Source of the DNA: Pseudoneurospora amorphoporcata
Taxonomy: Eukaryota; Ascomycota; Sordariomycetes; Sordariales; Sordariaceae
NCBI GenBank assembly: GCA_033297205.1
Contig: MU859107.1
Span: 1 to 64,000 of the forward strand
DNA: 64,000 bases
Direction: 5' to 3'
Of this stretch, positions 43,873-53,596 are shown one piece after another. How positions within the stretch are numbered: position 1 is the first letter of the stretch; every line of letters starts with the position of its first letter. The translations under genes were made by a program, and so were the position numbers. Under the pieces are notes generated by a model that saw only the letters and a list, made by a program, of their open reading frames with translations, was not told where the DNA came from and did not search any database.

Positions 43873-46800
43873 TCAGCCAGAACCCTGTTTCAGGGAGAAG
43901 CCCGGTTCCGTAGGGACGGATGCCGTGGGCGATCCTTTGGCGGCTTCTTCCAATGTGCTTGCTGAGTTGGCCATATCGCTGTCCACCCCCTCCTTAGAGA
44001 GAAGCACTTCGTGTTTGATGGTGCCTTGCTCAGCCCCGGGTTCCAAAACAACAGAAGCAGAAGGAGAAGTGATGAGGGAAACCTCGTCGGCAGGTTCGTC
44101 TCTTTTGTTGTCATGGCCAACTGTGGTGCTGACCGGCATTTCGAGCACCGGTCGAAAGCGGCTATCGAGGTCGTCGAGTAAGTTCCTGATCTTTTTCTGA
44201 GCTGAGTTCAAAGCCTTGAGGACATTGTGGTCCTCAATGACATCCTTGTAGTCGGCGGACACCTGGCTGATTGCCAGCTCTACTTCGGACTTGATACTTT
44301 GTTGAAGCTTATCGAGCAGCTCCTCAAGGCTGTCCTGAGCAGCATTAACTGCTGAGTCGAACATTGATTTTTGCTCGTTTTGCACTTGCTTGGCGATGTA
44401 ACCCTTCATACGCTCAAATGAACCAGCGCCTTTTCGTGGGGCGGAATGACTTATCAGCGGGATCCATTCATCTCGTTTCAGTATCAACGGTTTACGTACC
44501 ACTCTCTACTTTGCAAAAGTCATACGCTTTCTGCATGGCTCTCTGGACTGCCGGCTTGAAAGACCGATTCGCCTTTTGTTGATCCTCCAACTTCATAAGC
44601 TTATTGAATTTCACGGCCTTTCGCAGCGACTCTGCGCGATTCTTGACTCGGTAGCTCACCAATTCGTACGGCTCAGAGTTCTTCAGCTGTGGACGAGTGT
44701 GCATCTGGTCTTGAAACTCAGATAGACATTGGGACAGATCCTGCCCCAACGACTCGATGATATCAGGGATTGAGTGGGAGAAGATGCGCTCCCACGGCCT
44801 GGCAATATGTTTCATTAACGGCAGGCATAGGTCTGTAGCAGGTCAGAGAGTTGGCGCCATACATATGAACAGGTTGCTATCAGACTTTGTAGTGGACGGG
44901 AACTTGCCTTCATTGAAGTCTGTTGTGCCAGAGGGTCCTGTGTACTTGCCACTACTACGCTGTTAGTGACATATAAAAAGCAAGAACCCAGCGACTTGAA
45001 CACACATACTCTCGCACGCAAGTAGCTCGATACGTGGAAAAGGCAATGCCTCCGTCACGCTTTGGCTTTCCCCATGACCTTGCTATTCCGGGCGCTGCCT
45101 TGGATGCATGAATGGCAGCTGAGGCGAGATTGTCGTCCAAGGCATCCTGTAACGCAAGGTCGCATTTGTCGACTGCCTTTTTAATAGCGGAACGCGTTTT
45201 CTAATGCTTAGTGTTACGATCAATGCAACCCACACAGACTTATGTATCGCTGAAACCGAGATGATATGGTGGCGTCTTTCTTCTTAAGGAGAGGTAAATG
45301 ACCAACGTACCAGAGACAGCTCCTTCAAAGATTTCTCCAGGAAATGAAGTTCTTCATCCTTTAAGTCCTTCGCCAAGTCGAGTGGTTTGTCAGCGATGAG
45401 AACCTGCACCATTAGTTGGGAGACAAGGCTACGGAGATTCGTAAGATACCAGTGACAGGTATCGGTGCGTGTACTGGCGACTGTTTTTTGGGCATGCTCC
45501 TGCAAAGCTATGATCTCCGTCTCCTCAAGGGAAAGGTATCCGGTGGTTGGCTCGTCATTTCTGAGCATGCCGGACATTTTCTGGTAAGCACGGCCCGAGA
45601 CGCAAAACACAGGAAGCCTGGCAGCGATCGCTTGATAATCTCTGCGCGTGTATGAGCTGTCGTGTCCGCTTTCACCCTGACTGAGAAGACTCTCCTCATC
45701 AAGCCTAGATTGAGTTAGCTTCGCTGGCCTGTCATGTTTGAGTTATGTTTGGCTAGTGTGTCTCTCATACTCTTTAAGTCCTTCGGCAAACTGTAGCCGG
45801 ATCACTGGCCGCGAGTACTGGTTGCGATACTGGATACAAGCGCTCTTGATACCAGATTGGAGATCCCCAATATCAATCCTTGTCTTGTCAAGATCCTCAC
45901 GTAGAGATTTCGCCTTTTGTTGCAGATCACTCTTCTCGGCACGAAGGGCTTTTTTCTCTGCTCGAAGAGACGCTAGCCGCCGGATTGCTTCCTCCCTGGA
46001 ATCAACCCTTTTCTCCTGGCGCTCGACGCTATCATCGAGACTATCTTCCCCGGAAGAGGAGGTACTTGTGACTTGCTGCGCCGTGCCGCTATCCTGGGTT
46101 TCATCTTTCTGGGACTCAAGTGAGAGCTCCAGCTGCTCAACATCCTCATCAAAACTATCAATAAGGCCACTGAGGTCCGCAATGCGCTTATCGACCAGAG
46201 AAGTCTCCGTGATCGATCGCTGCTCGGTTTCCTTGAGTGTAGCCATGGTCATGTAATCCAGATGTACCGAATGGTCCAACGGCATGGATCTCAAAGCCTC
46301 CGTGACAGAGATGTCATCTGTCTTGGTACAGATCACAGTTACAGCTGAGTAAAGTCCGTCGAACTGCAATTGTCTCTTGAAAGACATCCCGAGGAGATTC
46401 TGTGCGACCTTGTCATCAACAATACGCGTGATAGGGGCAACAACCCATAGACCTGTGCATTGTTGCAAGTACCTGGCAGCCACTGCGGATCTGGCGGCAT
46501 TGGAATCATGCAGACCAGGCTGTCCCTTTATTAGCAGGAATCTTCAACATAACGGATAGATGATGATGCTCACCAAGTCAACCAAGACCATTCCTGGCTC
46601 CAAGATGCGTGATCTAACAAAGACCCGTACGAACTTGACCAAGGGCCAGAACTCCATCCGGTCGCTGTTGTTCTTATGGCCCCGAACCCGGTCCTTGGAG
46701 TCGATGTACTCCCGCAAAAGGTCCGTAAATGCGCTGCTTGTTGGTGCCGTAATCATCTTTACGGTACCAAGCACTTCTTTTACTGGGGCCTGTTGTGCCA

Positions 46801-47617
46801 GAGCTTCCGGTGAGAATTCACGCTTTGCAATATCCTCTTTGCTCAACTGCGGGTAAACAGATCTAATCTTGTCATAGGCAATAGCAGCTCGAGGCTCGCT
46901 GCCCAACTGTTCTGCTCCAACAAGATCGCCGTCAGGTTCTTTGAGATCCCCGCGCAGAGCATGCAGTTCTTCGATCCAGTCATTCGCATGAATGAAGTGA
47001 ATTTCGGCCCTATAGGCTGCTTGCTCATCCTCAGTTTCATTGAACTGGATTTCGGTAATAGTGGCAGTGCATGCGCGCATGCCATTTGTCGGCACCAGGT
47101 TCTCCTCGTCTAGAACAGCATTGATCATGGAGCTCTTTCCAGCACCGGTGCTACCGACAACACCGACAACTGTTCTTTGCTTGCGGGATTGTGCCTGGAG
47201 GTCATGAGCCTGCTTGACCCACTTGGCAACTTCCTCAACGCTAGTTGCGTCAGCAAAAGCAGATTTGATTTCTTGAAGAAGATCGTTCCCTGTTTCGAGG
47301 GCAGCCTCAAGCCTCACGAGTGAAGTCTCAGATATGAGCTGCTGGAGTGACGCGAGTTTCCTCATGTGTTCGCCAAGGCTGTTCTGTTTTCCATCGCGAG
47401 TCTCCGTCGTTGGAACCCGAGCAGTACGTGACGTCGACAAAGCTCTCAGCCTGGATGTGGTAGAACGCTGAAGGGTCGGAGACAGGTTCACTCGGGCCAC
47501 TAGACATGATACACATGATCCATTAGTCCTCGTCTGCAGACCACCCGAGAGCAGAATGGCAGAAGGCTCACCGGAAGAAAGGAGGAAGGTCCTTCTGAGT
47601 GGGCAGGTCCGTATCAT
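43873..47617 (-). CDS. Large dynamin/SLIP-GC-like GTPase with possible mitochondrial presequence
   Basis: My model has eight exons: 47617-47572, 47499-46574, 46519-45771, 45704-45311, 45200-45010, 44954-44908, 44832-44500 and 44429-43873. It gives 1080 aa and ends in TGA; all phases agree. G1 is VVGVVGSTGAGKSSMINAVL, G3 is DLPGLHDSN (formed across intron 2) and G4 is CTKTDD. A coiled-coil follows (RLASLRAEKKALRAEKSDLQ) and then long helical segments, as in the SLIP-GC class of dynamin-like GTPases, which is expanded in filamentous fungi. The N-terminus (MIRTCPLRRTFLLSS joined to VARVNLSP, then LRALSTSRTARV) is Arg/Ser-rich and free of acidic residues, like a mitochondrial presequence. Intron 1 is 72 nt and readable if retained. 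Intron 6 has a GC donor (GAAG|GCAAGT), and exon 6 has a TAGTAG tandem acceptor. Function is unknown. A truncated tail copy lies downstream. Confidence 0.82.
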
Positions 47618-49240
47618 GGTAGGAGCACGATGTCTCGTAATCTGATGGATCGTGCTGTTGCTGTGATGGTGAAGACAACGATGTTTGGTGCCGTGTTTGG
47701 ATACCCGATAGTCAAGAACGAAAGTGCGAATGTGACCAATGTTATTTGACTGGTGTCAACTCTTCAAGAGGCAGAAGCGCGGGCTGATATGGTGCCAGGA
47801 GGCGGGAGGGCAGTTCCCGTCAGGAGCAAACGAGAGGGCAACGGAAAGATAGAAGGTCCTTCGTTTGAAGAGGGAGCGTTTGTTCACGGGTACGCTCAGA
47901 CGAATCGGCATGCGTGAATTTACCATACAACTCTCGTTGTTCACGACGAAAGAGCTTCTGCATGTTCAAGGCAAACTGGTGAGAACGGATTACGGAATAA
48001 GATAGCGTTGATCTTGCTAGTCGCTCACTACCTCCAAACATCTGAAAGACCTGGTTAGCCTATCATACGAAAACAACAGATACACAAAATGATGGACTAC
48101 AAAGGGCAAACCCGGAATCCCTTTCTATGGTAGGTGTGCATCCTAATCTGTTCTCCCCAAGATGCTGAGCCATGTATCAAAGCATTCAAGCGGGAGGAAT
48201 AGGATTATGAGAAAGTCATGAGAGCGATGCTAGTAGCAGACCTAGGCAAGTCCAAAGAAATTGAGCAGCCCTATGCAACCACAAAGATTGCCAGAGAAAT
48301 AAAGCAGCTCATCGGAAGGAGTTAGATGTGTACCTATGGACACCCTGACAGCGTCTTCGCGAAAAATCTCCAGGACTCCTGCCTCTGTCCCAGACCTAGA
48401 GACACGCTAACCTCGGTGGGACAGGCACCTCGGCCGGCAGGATTTTGGCATGTCATCAGGAATGATTCTGCAAGAAATATTCTCTGCGTCATAAATATCG
48501 GGGCAAAAAAAGGGGGCGGCGTCGGTCTTCCTATACTGGCGCCAACAGTAGTCTGTGAGACGTTTGCTGTCTTGTCTGGTCGGACTGGATGCCTCAGCAA
48601 CGGGAAGAGGTGAGGGTTTGGATCTCAGACCTCTTCTAGGGGGAAGAAATGCTGATGTCACCATTTGGGTCTCAAAGTAATAAATTCGATACCATGGCGG
48701 TAGGCCCGTCTTAATCTGATCGTGAATGACCACGATGTGTTGACGTTGTAGGAGTTGAATGCGGCTCAAGTGCCCAGGAGGGTGCCTGGCCAGCTCCACC
48801 ACCAGAATTATGACCCACCATTTTTTAGAGCTTAGGACTTGACCGCCTTCCTGATCTGGCTCGAGTCTGGATTGAACAGTCGCGCCAACTGCTGCCGCGG
48901 CGTCGTCCCCCAAAACCTCCAGGGAAACTCACGACCGGATTGCACATTACCGTCCATACCAAACACCCAATAACCACCGAGTCACCGCTTTCTTTCTGTG
49001 CTGTCTCCCTCCCACTTCGACCGTTCCATTATCTCGAGCACATTTTCGACGCCAAATCACATTAAATCTACCGGAAGGTCAACTCTATAGCTCCGTGCCT
49101 AGATAGATCCTAGACTCCGTTTCTGGGTAGCCTTTTTAGGATCCCTCGACCATTTGGTTTCTTCTTCTGAACCAACACCACCACCCTGTCCCATTAAGAA
49201 CCCATTCGCGTCACAAAAGAGAACGCGACGAACCGACGAG
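47618..49240. other. Divergent intergenic region, no supported gene
   Basis: Promoters of the GTPase (-) and CFIm25 (+). A frame open for 168 codons at 48913-48407 (-) begins with a non-ATG codon and shows no recognisable family, so I do not call it. Confidence 0.45.
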
Positions 49241-50124
49241 ATGTCCACGATAACTCCCAACGCTCTCCAGAGCTCGGTGCCACCGACCATCCCCCTACCC
49301 TTCAACGGCAACCAGCCCGAGACGATCCGCCTCTACCCGCTATCGAACTACACATTCGGCGTCAAGGAGACGCAACCGGAGGAGGATCCTTCGGTGCTGG
49401 CGCGCCTGAAGCGGCTCGAGGAGCACTACAGCGCGCACGGGATGCGGCGTACGTGCGAGGGCATCCTGGTGTGCCACGAGCACAACCACCCGCACATCCT
49501 GATGCTGCAGATCGCCAATGCCTTCTTTAAGCTACCGGGCGATTACTTGAGACCAGAGGACGATGAGATCGAGGGGTTCAAGCAGCGGCTAGACGAGCGG
49601 CTGGCGCCCGTTGGCAGCCTTGGCGAGGGCGAGAAGGCGGGTGACTGGCAGGTGGGCGACTGCCTCGCGCAGTGGTGGAGGCCCAACTTTGAGACGTTCA
49701 TGTACCCTTTTGTGCCGGCCCATGTGACGAGGCCGAAGGAGTGCAAGAAGCTTTACTTTATTCAGTTACCCAAGTCCAGTATGTTCTGTGATTTTCGTCA
49801 ACCATCTAACTTTGTCTATTCTCTCTGCCAGACGCGTGCTAACCTCCCCCGCTTCTCTTAACTACAGAGGTCCTCAGCGTGCCAAAGAACATGAAGCTCC
49901 TAGCCGTCCCCCTTTTCGAGCTCTACGATAACACCGCTAGATACGGCCCGCAGCTGTCCGCCATCCCCCATCTCCTGAGCCGCTATAATTTTGAGTTCGT
50001 CGACGAGAACGGCGAGGTGGTGGCTGTCACTCCCGGCGATGGAGACGGCTACGTCCCCAAGACCAAGATCCTTGCGAGCGGCGACGATGTGGACATGAAG
50101 ACGGAAGAAGGCAACGGTCCTTAG
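49241..50124 (+). CDS. NUDT21: Pre-mRNA cleavage factor Im 25-kDa subunit (CFIm25/NUDT21)
   Basis: CFIm25 binds UGUA elements and helps choose poly(A) sites; it is a Nudix-fold protein without hydrolase activity. My model has two exons, 49241-49778 and 49868-50124, giving 264 aa and ending in TAG. The start MSTITPNAL lies in a good context (ACGAG ATG TCC). Family blocks are TIRLYPLSNYTFGVKE, RLKRLEEHYSAHGMRRTCEG, ILVCHEHNHPHILMLQIANA, FFKLPGDYLRPEDDEIEGFK and FMYPFVPAHVTRPKECKKLY. The second exon continues KVLSVPKNMKLLAVPLFELY and ARYGPQLSAIPHLLSRYNF. The C-terminal about 45 residues go beyond the animal protein's end. The TAG is followed in frame by 56 more open codons to a second TAG at 50293-50295. 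Confidence 0.95.
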
Positions 50125-50295
50125 AATATTTCCGTTTTTCTGCCGACACAACATATGGATGAGGCGGAGGCGAAGGCGAAGACGAGGCGTGTTCAAACCA
50201 CAACAAAGACCATTATCAAGACGGAAAGAGACGAGGACAATTGGCTGTCACGGCACCGCTCAAATTACAAGTCACTTAGTTCGCGTCCGTACTAG
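50125..50295 (+). other. 56-codon in-frame extension after the CFIm25 TAG
   Basis: The frame stays open from the first TAG to TAG 50293-50295. It reads as a charged stretch (HMDEAEAKAKTRRVQTTTKT). In the transcript AACGG and CCGUU flank the stop and could form a 5-bp stem with a 14-nt loop. Chance alone gives an open frame of this length several percent of the time, so this is weak evidence. Confidence 0.25.
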
Positions 50296-50650
50296 GAGAA
50301 TTGTGAGGATTAAGGATACAAGTGTTTAGACCACAAGAGGAGCAGCCATGTCTGCACAACCAGGAGCGTGTTTCCGTTCCTCCATTGTTCTGATTATACT
50401 GAAGAAAGGGCGAAGTATACTGAGAAAGAGGACAAAAGGGTCAAAGGTGACTAGAGATGGATGGGTGACGGACTGAGGTTAGGCGAGACACGGACTGACT
50501 GACTGAACTGGGTTGAGATAAAACATGACAGACAAAACAGCAGAAGAGCTCTTTTGCTCCTTGGTATCGAAGTTAGATTCTAAAGAAGAAGAAGCGAAAA
50601 AATCTTCTTTTTCTTTTTTCTTTTTTTTCCGTTAAACACATCCTCACATA
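50296..50650. other. Convergent spacer
   Basis: 3' region of CFIm25 and of the YjbQ-like gene. It contains a TTCTTTTTTCTTTTTTTT pyrimidine run at about 50606-50630. No gene is seen. Confidence 0.5.
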
Positions 50651-51575
50651 CTACTGCTTTTCCTTTTCTCCCTGGATGGTGGCTACTATGTTGCGCCTAT
50701 GCTTGTGAGCGCGGAATTCGAGATACCAGATGCCTTGCCATGTGCCGGTGGCCTGTGAGTGTACTTTGGTCAGTAACCCAAATTCTCTTCGGAAGGTATC
50801 ATCTAGGTCACTCCTAGTTAGAAGGTTGAAGAAAACATACCAGCTTCCCGTTCTTGATAGGAATCGTCACGCTAGTGCCGATCAACGAGGACTTGACATG
50901 CGCAGGGAAATCGTCAGGGCCCTCGTCGCTGTGTCGGTACAAGTCCGGGTTCTTGTCCGTCGCCTCGGGCACGATGCGGTCGAGCGTGTCGCTCATGTCC
51001 AGTCTCACATCCTATATATCAGGACGAACAGTAAATGGTTAGTTTTAGGAGTCACACTTACAAGCCCAAGGCCACAGTTTGTTACAAGGGTATGATTGGT
51101 GTATAGGGCACAATTGAACAGCATCATAAACGAAAGACTCATCATCAAGAAAATCAATACGCACCGGATCCCAATTCTCATTCAAACTCAGCGCACAGCT
51201 CGTATGCTGAATGAACAAATTCAGCAAGCCCACTTTATACGACTTGATCTCGGGAACCTCATTGAGGACAATGTCCGTGATGAGATAAGCTCCGCGGGAC
51301 TGAGCGGGCAATGAAAAGGTCTTTTGCGACCACGACATTGTGGGTTGCGGTTGCTGGCAATATGGAAGCTCTCCTGTATTTGGCGATGACGTCGTCGGTG
51401 GTGTCCCAGAAGAGGATATTAAGGAGGACAACAAACTAAACGGCAAAACCAAAAGTTTGAGCGGGAGCGTCCACAGGTAATGAAAGCTACCGGGAAAGAA
51501 GGCGACGAGGAGGACGAGAAAAAGGAGGATGGTGGTGTTTTGGGAGATTTGGGGGGCGTTTGTTCGTGGAGGCAT
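50651..51575 (-). CDS. YjbQ/UPF0047-family protein with N-terminal hydrophobic extension
   Basis: Three exons, 51575-51165, 51011-50841 and 50752-50651, encode 227 aa and end in TAG. The conserved domain is complete: LLNLFIQHTSCALSLNENWD joined to PDVRLDMSDTLDRIVPE, then YRHSDEGPDDFPAHVKSSLI, GTSVTIPIKNGKL and GTWQGIWYLEFR. Bacterial YjbQ of this family has been reported to have weak thiamine-phosphate synthase activity; the physiological role is uncertain. The domain starts at the internal ATG at 51338 (MSWSQKTF), which alone would give a normal 148-aa protein. The longer start at 51575 adds 79 residues with two hydrophobic stretches (TTILLFLVLLVAFF and LKLLVLPFSLLSSLI), suggesting a membrane-anchored form. 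Which start is used cannot be told from sequence. Confidence 0.88.
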
Positions 51576-53596
51576 CAGATGAAGGTATCGAGGTGGATAA
51601 AAGCTCAATTTTGGGTACAGGTATCACCAGGAAGCTGTCACGGTAGCTCTCTGTTTAGGTAAGGTAATGTACTGTATAATGTAATGTGGTGTATGAATTT
51701 AGGTCGGTACGGCGGGGAGATGAAAGGCGGGATGGCGGCGGGGGATGGCGGGATGGCGGGGCGGGGAAGGAAAGTGGAGGGTAGGCGGCTGATCTAGAGG
51801 AAGTTTTTACATCTGAGGTGTGCTCGAATTCCGTCTCGCTTCCATTTCGTCGAAGACGAACGAATGTAACGAAGGAGGACCGCTCGGGGCTTTAGCAGCT
51901 CGCTTTCAGGTTTCAACGTCATTGCTCTGTTGTGTAGTTGTTGGTGTTACACCCGAGCCTTATTTGCCGGGCAGTGAGACGAAATGCATTGTGGGAATGT
52001 GGGTGTAAAGAGCTTCAGTTCGGATCACAGTTCACGATATGATGGCTTCTTGACATGGTGTTGCAGTTGTCCAATGAGTGCCCCCCATCTTCTCTCAAAG
52101 AGCTTGCAAATGATGCCCGATGTATCAAGTCTACCTAATCACGGTCGAGGGGACGGAACATATATAGACATGGTTTCTTTCTGAGCATTCCTGTTCCATG
52201 GTGTGACTTTGCTCCTAATCACCCAGTCATCTCCATGCTTCATGCTATCGCAAACAACCTCACCGCTTTCATTGTGAAACAGAGTCTGGACCATCCATCA
52301 GTATCGTGACAACTTGCCAACGCACCTAGCGTGGTATTTTGGTGATTTTAGCTATGAGCGGGCAGTCATGCCCCCCTCCCCCAGGCCAAGCGTTCACCTT
52401 CAGGTACACCTTGCAGCGGATGATGGACGCCGGGTTCCATTGCCGTCCGTGAGCGGGACGTCCCGATAGGAAAGCAAATTCCGTCAACTTCTGTCTGTTT
52501 GCGGCCTTCAAAACCCCAAGTGATCGGATATCAGTGCCCCTGAACACGTCTTCCAGCTTCTAGGCAAAGCCTACGTGTCGATTTGATCACCCTCACCGCC
52601 GGTATCACGATTCCGTCCAGATCAAACACTTCAAAGGCGTATCAGACGAAGAATCGTGCTTCGTGCCCTGACATATCGAGGTTGCTGTCGTCACGACTCT
52701 GGGTCCGCTAGCGCGTTCAAAATAGTGGGCGGCTTTGCAACGTGGGAACGCTGTGGAAGCCTGTAAGTGGACGGCCAGCGGCAAAGAGATCATTGGTGGG
52801 GCACAGCTCCGAATTTCGGGTGGGGATCGGCAGGGATGGCAGCGACGGCCGTTAGAAAAAGACATGGAGCCGGCCACCTGCTTCCGCTACGGATGTTGCG
52901 GATTTGTCAGCGACACGGGTACCGCGCTATGAGTGCATTGAAAGTCTGCCACAATTCCTGACTTGCCGGCCTGCTGTGACATGCGCCAAAGAAAGCTGCA
53001 TCCAGCGAGGGAAGAGCCAGCAGGCAAGCAGCTAAAGGAAAGCGAAAACTGAAGTCACGAATTGCGGAAAGCGCAAGGCTTTCTCTCTTTTCTCTCTTCC
53101 ATTCTTTCCGACTCCCGAGTTTCTGCATCTTCTCTGCCGTCTGTTCTCCCGTCTGTTCTGCCTAGCGGAGCTGAGGTATTGTAAACAGCCGAGCTTTAGA
53201 CGGATTGCTGTTGCCTTCGATCCGACAGACGACAGACACAACTTCGTCTTTTTCATCTTATCTTTTTCTCAAGGTTTCCTCTCTTGATTACCGAGCAAGT
53301 CGCCGCCGCACTTGGAGACGACGCAAGGCCGGCAAAACTATCAACTACAACTACCTCTACGTACAAGTCTTGACGAGCATCGTATTATATACTACATCGA
53401 CGACGACTTTGATTCCCTTTTGGACAACTTGAAAGGTCTTTCAGCGTGTGACACCCACGAGAACCGAATCGCGACTTACACATCCCGTCGCATAACTTTC
53501 AACATTCTTCTTGAGCCCCAAGAACCTGCAAAACCTACAGCCTTTCCCCCGTGCTATGACGCGTTTGGAGATTCCCACGAGGGTATAGTTGCGCCA
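51576..53596. other. 2-kb divergent intergenic region
   Basis: Promoters of the YjbQ-like gene (-) and the ABC transporter (+). The open frame that runs into the ABC gene from 53312 has no ATG before 53597, so I treat it as 5' leader. No further gene is seen. Confidence 0.5.

Noticed and set aside
48407..48913. 168-codon minus-strand frame upstream of CFIm25
   Set aside because: It has no ATG at its start, no recognisable family and no consistent splice partners.
53312..53596. N-terminal extension of the ABC transporter in the same frame
   Set aside because: There is no ATG in this stretch, and the composition is not that of the family's N-terminus, so it is treated as 5' leader.
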